Part shown: one piece after another, positions 17,882-27,015 of the stretch
Numbering within the stretch: position 1 is the stretch's first letter
Layout: each line of letters starts with the position of its first letter
Assembly: GCA_020635975.1 (NCBI GenBank)
Contig: JACJYT010000005.1
Span: 62,001 to 126,000, forward strand
Origin: Chitinophagales bacterium
GTDB lineage: Bacteria > Bacteroidota > Bacteroidia > Chitinophagales > UBA8649
Reading direction: 5' to 3'
DNA: 64,000 nucleotides
The notes under the pieces: model-generated
What the model was told of the DNA's origin: nothing
The model's database searches: none
Seen by the model: the letters and a program-made list of their open reading frames with translations, nothing else
Program-made: the position numbers and the translations under genes

Positions 17882-18913
17882 ATGAAACTGTGTAATCGAG
17901 AAGACAAAAGGGTACTTAAAGAGCGCATTGCGCAAAGCAATGAAAAACGAAGCACTATTTCGTTTTATAAATATGCTCAAATAGGCAACCCACAATTATT
18001 TAGAGACTATTTGTATATCCATTTCGATGAAATCGGCGTCTTGGGCCGTATTTATGTAGCAAATGAGGGTATAAATGCGCAAATTTCTGTTCCTGAAGAG
18101 AAGATGGAGGCCTTTAAAGAAGCCTTAGAAACAGTTGTTTTTTTGCGAAATATTCGACTAAATACAGCAGTAGAGAACAAGGATACTTCTTTTTATAAAC
18201 TTGTGGTAAAGAACCGTGCTAAAATTTTAGCCGATGGACTAGAAGACGAAACTTTTGATGTTAGTAACAAAGGACTGCATCTTAAGGCGGAAGAGTTCAA
18301 TGAAATGATGCAGAAAGAGAATACGATCTTGATAGATATGCGGAATCATTATGAAACGGAAGTGGGACATTTTAAAGGGGCAATTACGCCAGATGTAGAC
18401 AATTTTAGAGAATCCTTACCTTTTATTGAAGATAAGATATTAAAAGGAAATGAAGATAAGAATATCCTGATGTATTGCACAGGAGGTATTCGTTGCGAAA
18501 AAGCTAGCGCATGGTATAAGCATAGGGGCTTTAAAAATGTTTATCAACTAGAAGGGGGCATTATAAAATATGCGCATGAGATTAGTGAGAAAAAACTTCC
18601 AAATTTATTTGTAGGCAAGAACTTTGTTTTTGATGAAAGATTGGAAGAAACCATTAGTCCGGAGGTTATTGCTAACTGCCATACCTGTGGAAATCCTTTC
18701 GATATACATACTAATTGCGCCAATGTTGCTTGTAATGTTTTATTTATTCAATGTGATTCGTGCAAGGAGAAACTCCATAATTGCTGCTCTGAAGAATGTA
18801 AAGAAATAGCAGCACTACCAGAAGAGGTACAGAAAGAGTTGCGCAAAGGCAGAAAGAGCCAGCGAAATGTCTTCAAAAAAGGAAGAAGCGAAAAACTGCT
18901 TTTTAAAAAATAG
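17882..18913 (+). CDS. trhO: tRNA uridine(34) hydroxylase TrhO (rhodanese-domain protein)
   Basis: Hydroxylates U34 of certain tRNAs, the first step to 5-methoxy- or carboxymethoxy-uridine in the family. 343 residues: N-terminal domain with RIYVANEGINAQISVP (about 56-71), a rhodanese domain with catalytic Cys199 in MYCTGGIRCEKASA, and a C-terminal cysteine-rich part (CHTCGNPFDIHTNCANVAC, then CDSC and HNCC) likely to bind zinc. This layout is that of the YceA/TrhO family. It has its own promoter and stands alone. Confidence 0.93.
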   Translation: MKLCNREDKRVLKERIAQSNEKRSTISFYKYAQIGNPQLFRDYLYIHFDEIGVLGRIYVANEGINAQISVPEEKMEAFKEALETVVFLRNIRLNTAVENKDTSFYKLVVKNRAKILADGLEDETFDVSNKGLHLKAEEFNEMMQKENTILIDMRNHYETEVGHFKGAITPDVDNFRESLPFIEDKILKGNEDKNILMYCTGGIRCEKASAWYKHRGFKNVYQLEGGIIKYAHEISEKKLPNLFVGKNFVFDERLEETISPEVIANCHTCGNPFDIHTNCANVACNVLFIQCDSCKEKLHNCCSEECKEIAALPEEVQKELRKGRKSQRNVFKKGRSEKLLFKK

Positions 18914-19007
18914 TTTTTAGATATTCCATTTAGAACCAAGACTAAACTGGCTTTGTTTTGTAGAATTGCGGATAATTTCATATATTAGAACTATTAAACT
19001 TCTAACT

Positions 19008-21893
19008 ATGAAATTTACTTTTACGCTTCTAAATGTTTTGGCAATTATTGGTAGCCTATCTGCTCAATTTTTAGATTTTGAATTTTTCGATACCTTGAGC
19101 TTTCAAGACGGCTCATTTATTTCTCCAAATACCGTGCTTAATGATATTTCTGACGAGGGTTATATGGTTGGCTATTACGAGGATGTTAATGGCAATAATG
19201 CGGGCCTCTTAGTATTGCCCAATGGCAAGTATACTAGTTTTCAATTAAGCGGCTACAATAATACAGAGCTAACTGGAATCAATAATGCTGGCTTTGTGCT
19301 GGGTAAAGCCTACAATGCGGCGAACGCAGCAGAAGTTTTTCAAGCCTCTATTATCAATGGTTTTGTAGATCAAGCAGTCATTCTAACCTGGAATGATCCT
19401 GCCGGGGCCAGTAAAAATTCTGGAAAATTGAATGATGATGATGTGGGTATTGGCTCTGTAAAAGTTGGCACACAAAATTGGCTTCATTTTGAGTCTATTC
19501 AAGCTCCTTTTACTTTTGATGGAACAGAAAGATATTCTATAAATAGTCCATTTACTACCTACAATACTTATGGTTTAGGACTTAATAACAATGCAAAATA
19601 CACCGCTTGGTATTTGGATGGAGTAGAAAGAATTCCTTTAATTTATGATGGTATTTCAGATGCTTTCTTCCCTCAGGCGCACACCCTTCCGGGTATAGGT
19701 GGACCTAGAACTTATCTAAACGATATCAATGATAATAATTATATGGCAGTTTCTTATCGAGAAAGTAATGGACAGATGCAAGGAACTATCGGCTATTATA
19801 ATGGTAACAGCTCGAGCTATGATGGTAATTTCCCACTTATTAGCTTAAGTAATTTTGAACTATTAGGAATCAACAATAACAATGATGTGGTTGGCTACTA
19901 TCAGAATGCATCCAATATGAAAGTTGGAGTCTATTTACTAGCTGAAGGTCCTCAAATAGATGGCTTCGTATTAGCCGAGGATGACTTACTTTTTGGTAAT
20001 GATTCTGCTACTTTCGAATATCCAAATGCTAGTTTTGATTATCAAAATACAGATCCCTATTTAGGCATTTCCGATACTTTCTATTCGAAATACTTGGAGG
20101 ATATCAACTTTGTACTTTCAGCAGAACAATTGAATTCAATTAATAATGGGAAGCGAAATTTAAGTTGGCCAGCTTTTGTGCGAACTCGAGAAGAAAATAA
20201 GGCTTACATTACGCAAAGTAATGGCAATAAATTGGCTAGAGAAGAGGCACTTATTAAGTGGATAGAAAATTCATATGAAGAGTTTCAAGGAAACTGCTAT
20301 GGAATGTCGCTGTTTGCTTTGCAAAACTTATCCGACCCCTCGCTACTTTTAAGTCGCTTCGGTAATATCTACTCTCCTTCAGCCAATGCAGTAGATTACG
20401 AAGCAGATAATCTCCCTTTTAAAGAAATGTTTGCAAGTCTCCAATTGCAACAACTTAGTGTAGATTTATTGGATCCTTTTCTTCTTCAAAACGGCTTAAA
20501 TGGTGCCTTGGCTGATCAAAATTTAACAGCAATTAGGCAATTGATGAAGCCTTCAATTTTTGAAATTGTTTCTGGCTTTAAAACAGGAGAAGCTGATTCT
20601 TCCTATTTAATTTCTTTTCGTGCTCGATCTGCTAATAATTTAGAAACTTTTTATCATTCAGTGATGCCTTTTAAAGTTACCAGAAATCTAACTTTTGGTA
20701 TCCCAGGAGATACCTTACATTGCATAGACCCCAATTATCCAGGTAATATTTTAGATTTATATATAGACTATAACACGGGGCAGAGTCGAGCATATGTTAG
20801 TGGAATCCTAGTCTACTTTGTTGATTTTGCCTACAATAGTAGTTATCTGAAAAAGATATTGCCAGAGAATCCAGCGGACTTCATGACTAATATGACTACC
20901 AACGGCCCTAAGAGTGCCCCTTTAGCAACTTATATCCATACCAGTGAATTGTGTGATTTTACCCTGGTAAATTTGGATAGTGGTGGAGAAGAAGTTTCTG
21001 TGCAAGGAGGAAATCATTCTACTACTTGGACGAATATGGGAGCTTATTACGCCATGGATCAAGATGAAAAAGTAGATAAATTAATTACCGAAGGAGTGGC
21101 TAATCTAAGTGCTTCTATTTCTAATTGCAACGATAGGAATTATTATTCTTATGCTTATCCTGGTGGAATTATGGTATATGAAAGAAGTAATGTACTACCT
21201 AGTGAAACGGATTTAATTAGTAATAATGGTAGCTTTCTAGCTGTTCAAAATCCAGACGCACTGAGCAAAACTATGAATATAATGGCTATAAATGCTGGAC
21301 TTAATTCGGAAACTAGGGTGGCAATAAAGGATTACGAATTGTTGGCAAATGAAGAAGTAAGCATGGAAGTATTAGATAGCACGCATGTCTTGTTATCGAA
21401 TAGCGAGCTGGATAATAAGAACTATGACTTGGTGCTAAATTATGTGGACGGGCTCTATCAAATAACTCGAAATATAGAAAATATTGCCTTAGCTAGTCAA
21501 ACTAATCATACCATCCTTATTCAAGCTTCTATGGAAGGTCAAGAAGTAATTATTTTAGTAGATGAGGGACAAGATGGAAGTGTGGAAGACACACTCTTCG
21601 ATGTTCTAGGTCCAACTAGCATTACACAGCTCGATTTACCTCTTGCTTTTGAGGTATATCCTAATCCTACAGATGCGCAATTCAAAATTGTTTTTAAGGA
21701 TAAAAATCTTGGCTCTTATTATTTAGAAATCATAAATGGATTAGGAGAACTAGTTAAAAAGGAGCTTCTAGATCTAAGCATACAACAAGATTTCACCATC
21801 GACTTAGGGACCTATTCTAAGGGCTTTTATATTTTGCAACTTAAGCAAGCAGATGGACACTTAGTTAGCAATAAAAAAATCTGTTTGTATTGA
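19008..21893 (+). CDS. Large secreted protein with T9SS type A sorting domain
   Basis: 961 residues from ATG 19008, which opens a signal peptide (MKFTFTLLNVLAIIGSLSAQ). An open frame extends 14 codons further but would spoil the signal. The N-terminal third has repeated units of about 50 residues built round INNAGFVLGK, INDNNYMAVSY and INNNNDVVGYY, resembling the HAF-type extracellular repeats. The middle (about 330-800) has no motif I recognise. The last 80 residues are a T9SS C-terminal domain (VYPNPTDAQFKIVF then YSKGFYILQLKQ). Probably a surface or released protein. It stands alone and its target is unknown. Confidence 0.85.
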   Translation: MKFTFTLLNVLAIIGSLSAQFLDFEFFDTLSFQDGSFISPNTVLNDISDEGYMVGYYEDVNGNNAGLLVLPNGKYTSFQLSGYNNTELTGINNAGFVLGKAYNAANAAEVFQASIINGFVDQAVILTWNDPAGASKNSGKLNDDDVGIGSVKVGTQNWLHFESIQAPFTFDGTERYSINSPFTTYNTYGLGLNNNAKYTAWYLDGVERIPLIYDGISDAFFPQAHTLPGIGGPRTYLNDINDNNYMAVSYRESNGQMQGTIGYYNGNSSSYDGNFPLISLSNFELLGINNNNDVVGYYQNASNMKVGVYLLAEGPQIDGFVLAEDDLLFGNDSATFEYPNASFDYQNTDPYLGISDTFYSKYLEDINFVLSAEQLNSINNGKRNLSWPAFVRTREENKAYITQSNGNKLAREEALIKWIENSYEEFQGNCYGMSLFALQNLSDPSLLLSRFGNIYSPSANAVDYEADNLPFKEMFASLQLQQLSVDLLDPFLLQNGLNGALADQNLTAIRQLMKPSIFEIVSGFKTGEADSSYLISFRARSANNLETFYHSVMPFKVTRNLTFGIPGDTLHCIDPNYPGNILDLYIDYNTGQSRAYVSGILVYFVDFAYNSSYLKKILPENPADFMTNMTTNGPKSAPLATYIHTSELCDFTLVNLDSGGEEVSVQGGNHSTTWTNMGAYYAMDQDEKVDKLITEGVANLSASISNCNDRNYYSYAYPGGIMVYERSNVLPSETDLISNNGSFLAVQNPDALSKTMNIMAINAGLNSETRVAIKDYELLANEEVSMEVLDSTHVLLSNSELDNKNYDLVLNYVDGLYQITRNIENIALASQTNHTILIQASMEGQEVIILVDEGQDGSVEDTLFDVLGPTSITQLDLPLAFEVYPNPTDAQFKIVFKDKNLGSYYLEIINGLGELVKKELLDLSIQQDFTIDLGTYSKGFYILQLKQADGHLVSNKKICLY

Positions 21894-21946
21894 GATAAGT
21901 ATTAATAAAGTAGTGGGATAAGACACAGTAAAAGTTAAGTACTTAC

Positions 21947-22444
21947 TTATTCTTCATTACTTAAGAGTAAGCGGTTTACAAAAACTCGGTCGATAAACTC
22001 TCGAACGCAGCCCTGTCCTCCTTTTTTTTCTAAAACTATGTTGGCTATGCTTCTTACTTCGGAGAGTGCATCGCTTGGTGCAGCAGATAAGCCTACCTCT
22101 TGCATTATTACGGCATCATTGATGTCGTCGCCAATGAAAGCGACCTCTTTAAAACTCAGGTCTAGTTCATCGAGCCACTGACTTAGTACTTCTGATTTGT
22201 CGCCATTTCCAACGTAGCAATATCTTACACCGAGCATAGCCGCTCTATGATGAACAATTTTTTTACTGATACTTGCGCTAATGAAGCCAACCTCTACACC
22301 AGCCTTAAGTAGGTTTTTTATACCCATACCATCCTTGGTGTTGAATTTTTTGATTTCATCACCTTTTTCGGTAATGTAGATACCGCCATCGGTTAAGGTG
22401 CCATCTACATCGAGAACTAAAAATTTAATTTCGCCAGTTTCCAT
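21947..22444 (-). CDS. HAD phosphatase, KdsC/YrbI type (3-deoxy-manno-octulosonate-8-phosphate phosphatase)
   Basis: 165 residues with HAD motif I (LVLDVDGTLTDGG), motif II (SAS), the lysine region and motif IV (FIGDDINDAVIM). The lack of a cap domain and the insertion DGMGIKNLLKAGV are typical of KdsC, which releases phosphate from KDO-8-P for lipopolysaccharide synthesis; related enzymes act on other nonulosonic acids. ATG at 22444 is chosen over a TTG 12 codons upstream, because a -7-like TGCATTTG overlaps that TTG. It diverges from ftsX. Confidence 0.85.
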   Translation of the reverse strand: METGEIKFLVLDVDGTLTDGGIYITEKGDEIKKFNTKDGMGIKNLLKAGVEVGFISASISKKIVHHRAAMLGVRYCYVGNGDKSEVLSQWLDELDLSFKEVAFIGDDINDAVIMQEVGLSAAPSDALSEVRSIANIVLEKKGGQGCVREFIDRVFVNRLLLSNEE

Positions 22445-22566
22445 ATCCTCTAAGATGCTGCTTTTTTTTTGCAAATGCAAGATTGCTTATCAGCTTGCGT
22501 ATTTTTTTGTTTAAAATTTACTAAAAGTATCGAAGAGCCTAATAAATTGTTTAATTTCGTAGTTCT

Positions 22567-23439
22567 ATGAGCAGCACGCAACAAAAAAGAGTAAAAAAAT
22601 CAAATCCAAGCTATATCAGCTCGATAATTAGCGTTAGCTTGATTTTGTTTGTTCTTGGAATAATTGCTAGTTTTTTTCTACAATCGGCTAAATTGAGTCA
22701 ATCGGTAAAAGAGAATATTGCTCTTCAACTAGTGCTAGAAGATAAGCTGAACGAAAGTGATATCTTTCAATTTTCGGAACAGTTAAAAACAAATCCTTAC
22801 GTAAAAGAAAGCGAGATATTTACTAAGGAAGATGCGGCGCTAATGATGAAAGAAGATTTAGGAGAAGATTTTGTTCAGACTATCGGCTATAATCCGCTAC
22901 CTAATGCTATTATTTTGCATTTAAATGCTGCTTATTCTGTTCCGGATAGCTTGTTGTGGATAAAGGAAGACTTACTTGCCAGCGGCAATGTTCAAGCGGT
23001 AAATTACGATGAGCTTTTGCTTAGTAATATAAGCGCCTTTACTTCTAAGTTTTTGTTGGCACTACTCGTTTTTCTGGCTATTTTGTTGGTAATCAGCTTT
23101 ATTATTATTGATAGCACCATCAAGTTGGCTATGTTTTCCAAGCGATTTATTATTAGGAGCATGCAGCTTGTGGGAGCAACGAGATGGTTTATTACGAAAC
23201 CTTTCGTGCTTCGAGCAATTTTTAATGGCTTGTTAAGTGCGATTCTAGCAGCAGTATTACTACTAGCTAGTATCTATTTAATAGAAAGTTATATCATTGA
23301 ACTAAGTGTATTTAAAGAAGCTTTAGATTTTCTATATATTTTTGGTGCTTTGGTAAGCATCGGACTGCTTGTTTCTCTAATCAGCACCTTCTTTGCGGTA
23401 AGGAAATATTTGAGAATGAAATTAGATGAGCTTTATTAA
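22567..23439 (+). CDS. ftsX: Cell division ABC transporter permease FtsX
   Basis: 290 residues: a basic cytoplasmic N-terminus, helix 1 (about 18-42), a periplasmic domain (45-155) and three C-terminal helices in the FtsX domain (FIIRSMQLVGATRWFITKPFVLRAI is the permease signature). FtsX works with the ATPase FtsE to switch on cell-wall hydrolases at division; ftsE is not next to it here. It is followed by the DUF3098 gene (15 nt) and uppP, an order often seen in Bacteroidota. Confidence 0.92.
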   Translation: MSSTQQKRVKKSNPSYISSIISVSLILFVLGIIASFFLQSAKLSQSVKENIALQLVLEDKLNESDIFQFSEQLKTNPYVKESEIFTKEDAALMMKEDLGEDFVQTIGYNPLPNAIILHLNAAYSVPDSLLWIKEDLLASGNVQAVNYDELLLSNISAFTSKFLLALLVFLAILLVISFIIIDSTIKLAMFSKRFIIRSMQLVGATRWFITKPFVLRAIFNGLLSAILAAVLLLASIYLIESYIIELSVFKEALDFLYIFGALVSIGLLVSLISTFFAVRKYLRMKLDELY

Positions 23440-23454
23440 AAATAAATTTGAATT

Positions 23455-23703
23455 ATGAGTAATACTCCTTCTTTATTATTTAACAAAACGAATTACTTAC
23501 TGATGGCCTTAGGTCTTGTGTTTGTTATCTTAGGTTTCTTATTAATGGCTGGCGGTGGAGAAGCTTTGGGTCCAGATGGCTACGCTCATGAATTTGATGA
23601 AAGTATTTATAGCTTTCGTCGCCTAACTCTTGCCCCAATTGTTATAGTAGCTGGCTTTGTAATAGAAGTTCTCGCTATTATGTTAGCTTTTAAAAAGGCA
23701 TAA
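23455..23703 (+). CDS. DUF3098 family small membrane protein
   Basis: 82 residues with two membrane helices (about 13-33 and 60-79) joined by a short exposed loop with YSFRRLTLAPIVIVAGF, the conserved part of DUF3098 (PF11297). Its function is unknown, but its steady place between ftsX and uppP suggests a role in cell-envelope growth. Its stop overlaps the uppP start by one base, so translation is probably coupled. Confidence 0.88.
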   Translation: MSNTPSLLFNKTNYLLMALGLVFVILGFLLMAGGGEALGPDGYAHEFDESIYSFRRLTLAPIVIVAGFVIEVLAIMLAFKKA

Positions 23704-24497
23704 TGAATACAGTTCATGCCATAATTTTGGCAATTATTGAGGGCCTTACAGAATTTTTGCCTATCTCTTCTACTGGTCATATGGTAATTGCCTCGGCCTT
23801 TATGGGTATTGCTTCTAACGATTTTGTTAAGATGTTTACGGTGGCAATTCAATTTGGTGCCATCTTATCTGTCTTGGTTTTATATTGGAAAAAATTTTTG
23901 CAATCCCTTAGCTTTTATTACAAGCTCTTTGTCGCTTTTATTCCTGCAGCTGTGTTTGGCTTTTTATTGAACGATTATATTGATGCCTTATTAGATAATG
24001 CCTGGGTAGTTGGTGTGAACTTGATTTTAGGTGGAATTTTCTTGTTGTTTGTAGATAGATTGTTTGCCAAGAACGAAGATCCCAATGTAAATCAAGAAAT
24101 CAATTTTAAGAAGGCTTTTATTATAGGTTGTTATCAGGTAATAGCTATGATTCCCGGGGTTTCAAGATCAGCTGCGAGTATTGTTGGAGGTTTAACACAG
24201 CAGTTAAATAGAAAGAACGCAGCAGAATTTAGTTTCTTCTTAGCAGTGCCCACCATGTTGGCGGCAACGGCTTATAAAATGTTGAAGTATTATTTAGATT
24301 TTGGTTTTGAGAAAGCTGATTTAGGACTTTTAGCTTTGGGTAATGTGCTAGCCTTTGTAGTAGCATTAATAGCAATCAAAGGATTTATTGGCTTCTTAAC
24401 GAAGTACGGCTTTAAATTTTTTGCCTATTATAGAATTCTAGCCGGGGCCATATTACTTGCTCTTTTAGCCATGGGCTTTGGGGTAAGTGAATTTTGA
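23703..24497 (+). CDS. uppP: Undecaprenyl-diphosphatase
   Basis: Recycles the lipid carrier for peptidoglycan and other polymers by removing one phosphate from undecaprenyl diphosphate. 264 residues with about eight membrane helices and both BacA signatures: EGLTEFLPISSTGH (Glu13, Glu17, His26) and PGVSRSAASIVGGL with its catalytic Arg. Coupled to DUF3098. In related genomes truB commonly follows; here truB lies about 10 kb away beside ribF. Confidence 0.96.
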   Translation: MNTVHAIILAIIEGLTEFLPISSTGHMVIASAFMGIASNDFVKMFTVAIQFGAILSVLVLYWKKFLQSLSFYYKLFVAFIPAAVFGFLLNDYIDALLDNAWVVGVNLILGGIFLLFVDRLFAKNEDPNVNQEINFKKAFIIGCYQVIAMIPGVSRSAASIVGGLTQQLNRKNAAEFSFFLAVPTMLAATAYKMLKYYLDFGFEKADLGLLALGNVLAFVVALIAIKGFIGFLTKYGFKFFAYYRILAGAILLALLAMGFGVSEF

Positions 24498-24548
24498 AAA
24501 TGCTAAAGATCTTCTATTATAGCAAGTCGAAATGGTGAAGTTTATAAG

Positions 24549-25166
24549 ATGAAAGAATTATTTTATTTTTTAGCTATCTTTTCTTTTTTTCTCTTCTCTT
24601 GTCAAGAGGAAAGGAGCTTACCAATATATGGAAAGGAAGCAGTGAAGACAGATTTGGGTTACGATACTATCGTAAAAAAAGTTGCCAATTTTCAATTTGT
24701 CGATCAAAAAGGAGAGAGTATTAGCAATGCTGATTTCGAGGGTAAAGTTTTTGTAAGTGATTTCTTTTTTACCTCTTGTCCTTCCATTTGTCCGGTGATG
24801 AGTAGGCAAATGCTGCGAATTTATACTACTTACCTCGATAATGAGGAGCTCGCTTTAATATCGCACACGATAGACCCTGATAGGGACGATGTGCAGAAAT
24901 TAGATGAATACGCCCATAAATTAGGAATAGAAGACAATAAGAAGTGGCACTTTGTAACAGGGGAGAAAGAGGATCTCTATAAGATGGCAGAAAACTACAT
25001 GATTATTGCTTATGCCGACGATGAAGTTCCAGGTGGTTTTGAGCATAGCGGCTATTTTATTTTAGTAGATCAGAAACAACAAGTTCGAGGTTATTATGAT
25101 GGCACAGATGAAGCCGCTGTAAGTCAATTAATCTTAGACATACAAGTACTGCTAGATGGACACTAG
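24549..25166 (+). CDS. SCO1/SenC family copper chaperone, lipoprotein
   Basis: 205 residues. The lipoprotein signal ends LFSC (Cys18). The thioredoxin-like domain carries the copper-binding motif CPSIC (Cys77, Cys81) and the third ligand His166 in FEHSGYF. SCO proteins deliver copper to the CuA site of cytochrome c oxidase or act as thiol reductants. It overlaps the next gene, a cytochrome c, by 11 bases, which fits a role in respiratory-chain assembly. Confidence 0.93.
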   Translation: MKELFYFLAIFSFFLFSCQEERSLPIYGKEAVKTDLGYDTIVKKVANFQFVDQKGESISNADFEGKVFVSDFFFTSCPSICPVMSRQMLRIYTTYLDNEELALISHTIDPDRDDVQKLDEYAHKLGIEDNKKWHFVTGEKEDLYKMAENYMIIAYADDEVPGGFEHSGYFILVDQKQQVRGYYDGTDEAAVSQLILDIQVLLDGH

Positions 25167-25584
25167 AAAGAAAACAGCTCTTATTGCGGTTGCCGGCTTA
25201 CTTGCATTTTACTTGCTTACCAAGGGTTTAAATGCTCTATCTAGTAGTCCAGGGGCCAATAGCTATAAGTCATACTGCGCTAAGTGCCACGGAGAACAAG
25301 GCGAGGGTTTAGGCACCTTAGTTCCTCCATTAAATAATGCCGATTGGTTGAAGACTAATAGCAGTAATTTGGCATGCGTAATTCGCTACGGAATTAAAGA
25401 TTCTATTCAAGTTAATGGACAATGGTATGATGAAGAAATGCTAGGTTTGAGTGCTTTATCGGAAGTTCAAATTGCCAATATCTGTAATTATATTAGTTCG
25501 AATTTTACTGAAACCAAACATTTCTATACCCCGGAAGAAATAGAAAATTCTTTACAAGGCTGTAAAGATGAGAAAGGAAACTAA
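25156..25584 (+). CDS. Membrane-anchored monohaem cytochrome c
   Basis: 142 residues: an N-terminal membrane anchor (about 7-23), then a class I cytochrome c domain with haem motif CAKCH (Cys41, Cys44, His45) and GEGLGTLVPPL; the Met in EMLGLSAL is the probable sixth ligand. It carries electrons in the periplasm. Translationally coupled to the SCO1 gene. Two further cysteines (near 74 and 95) and one near the end are not part of a haem motif. Confidence 0.9.
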   Translation: MDTRKKTALIAVAGLLAFYLLTKGLNALSSSPGANSYKSYCAKCHGEQGEGLGTLVPPLNNADWLKTNSSNLACVIRYGIKDSIQVNGQWYDEEMLGLSALSEVQIANICNYISSNFTETKHFYTPEEIENSLQGCKDEKGN

Positions 25585-25725
25585 AGTCGAAAGCTGTTTT
25601 AAAATCTATACATAACAAAATCACTGCGCATTTTCTACCTTAGCCTTTATAGCGAAGTGGAGTCCTTGCTTCCGAAGATAAGTCCCCAATTAACGGAGCT
25701 AAGGGGTTCTACAAGCCCAATAAGT
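25585..25725. other. 141-bp gap between convergent genes
   Basis: Between the cytochrome c and mnmD stop codons. I find no gene, no clear terminator and no long repeat. Confidence 0.5.
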
Positions 25726-26382
25726 TTATAGTTTGTATGCAAGAGTCATTTCTCGTTTACCTGGAGGGCCTGGGTGAGCTTCTACTCGGAAACCAAGTTC
25801 TTTAAGATTTCTTTTAAATTGTCCTTTGGCACAATAGGTAGTGAGAAAGCCGTTTTTCTTGAGCAAGTCGTACATTTTTTTAAGAATATCCTTTTCCCAA
25901 AGTTGGGCTTGAGCAGAAGGTGCAAAAGCATCATAAAAGATTAAATCTACGGGAGCTATGCTTGTAATGTCGAAGTCTTCAATTAATGCTTCCATCTTGA
26001 AGAGATTAAATTCTGGAGAGAGTGCAACGAGCTTATTCCATTCTGCTTGATGAAGCCTAGCAAATAGGCTTGGATCTTCAACTAACTGCGCATAATTTAA
26101 TTTCATGGCATCCGCATAAGCTAATGGATAGGCTTCGATACTATAATAGTTGAGAATGAGTTGGTTTTTCTTAGCATAATCGAGAGCTAAAAGGGCATTT
26201 AAGCCTGTGCCAAAACCCATTTCAAAAAGATTTATTTCGTTCTTTGTTTTTAGCAATGCCAAACCCTTTTGAATAAACACATGCTCACTTTCTTGTTTTG
26301 CACCATGAATGGAGTGGTAGTGCTCATCGAATATATGGTGAACTACCGTGTCGCTACCGTCTTTCGTTTTGACTAAGTTCAT
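25726..26382 (-). CDS. mnmD: tRNA 5-methylaminomethyl-2-thiouridine methyltransferase, MnmD
   Basis: 218 residues matching the stand-alone methylase form (DUF752/MnmD) that finishes mnm5s2U at the wobble base of tRNAs. The SAM motif is LFEMGFGTGLNALLA; DLIFYDAFAPSAQAQLW and YCAKGQFKRNLKELGF are family signatures, and HPGPPGKREM is the conserved end. In enterobacteria this is the N-terminal half of the fused MnmC; the oxidase half is absent here. It is followed upstream on the same strand by a dioxygenase gene after 18 nt. Confidence 0.93.
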   Translation of the reverse strand: MNLVKTKDGSDTVVHHIFDEHYHSIHGAKQESEHVFIQKGLALLKTKNEINLFEMGFGTGLNALLALDYAKKNQLILNYYSIEAYPLAYADAMKLNYAQLVEDPSLFARLHQAEWNKLVALSPEFNLFKMEALIEDFDITSIAPVDLIFYDAFAPSAQAQLWEKDILKKMYDLLKKNGFLTTYCAKGQFKRNLKELGFRVEAHPGPPGKREMTLAYKL

Positions 26383-26400
26383 AGAACAAAGCTAGATAAA

Positions 26401-27015
26401 TTATAGGAAATTCACTTCATTGAATTGGTCTTTGAGCCATGTGGTAATGCTGTACCTCGTGTTGTTGCAAGAAAGAACTTCATGCAGTAATTCACTTTTG
26501 AAGAAAACCAATCTATTGAATTTAGGCTCCACTTTTATACTTTGCTTATTGGAATAGATAAGGAGCTCACCAGCATCTTTCTCTTCCCAAGCTATATTGA
26601 GGTACAAAACAACAGAGATAATTCTATGCGCTTGCTGTTGAAAACGATCTTTATGTTTTTTGTAGAATGCCCCTTCTGGATATATGGCATACATGCTTTC
26701 GAAATCTTTCAATGACAAGTAAAATTCTCTACTCAATTGTTTCATTAAGCTTTCTAAGCTTTGAAGATAAACTTTAGTTGCGGGGAGACAGTTTTCTCTA
26801 TCTATCCATTTAATCTCGTCCTTCCTAAAATCCTCTTCTATTTTATGTTGTGTGAGCTTGCCTATGCCGGCAATTCTAAATGCTTCTTGCTCTTTCCAAT
26901 GTTTTAGCTCTTCCAAAAGTTGAAGGGCTATATCTTCTTCTAAAAAATTATCAATGAGTAAATAGCCGTCCCTTGCAAATACATCGAGTTGGCCTTCGCT
27001 TAAATTGGTATGCAT
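26401..27015 (-). CDS. 2-oxoglutarate/Fe(II)-dependent oxygenase
   Basis: 204 residues with the iron triad His121-x-Asp123 (HKD) and His178 (LLHEV), and Arg187 (RYSITTW) for 2-oxoglutarate. This is the prolyl-4-hydroxylase-like fold of small bacterial SM-20/PHD-type enzymes. The substrate is unknown; protein or small-molecule hydroxylation are both possible. The start overlaps the purC stop by one base, so it is in an operon purC - oxygenase - mnmD. Confidence 0.88.
   Translation of the reverse strand: MHTNLSEGQLDVFARDGYLLIDNFLEEDIALQLLEELKHWKEQEAFRIAGIGKLTQHKIEEDFRKDEIKWIDRENCLPATKVYLQSLESLMKQLSREFYLSLKDFESMYAIYPEGAFYKKHKDRFQQQAHRIISVVLYLNIAWEEKDAGELLIYSNKQSIKVEPKFNRLVFFKSELLHEVLSCNNTRYSITTWLKDQFNEVNFL

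Noticed and set aside
22445..22480. TTG at 22480 as start of the KdsC-like gene
   Set aside because: A -7-like element overlaps it, and the ATG at 22444 gives the expected length and N-terminus.
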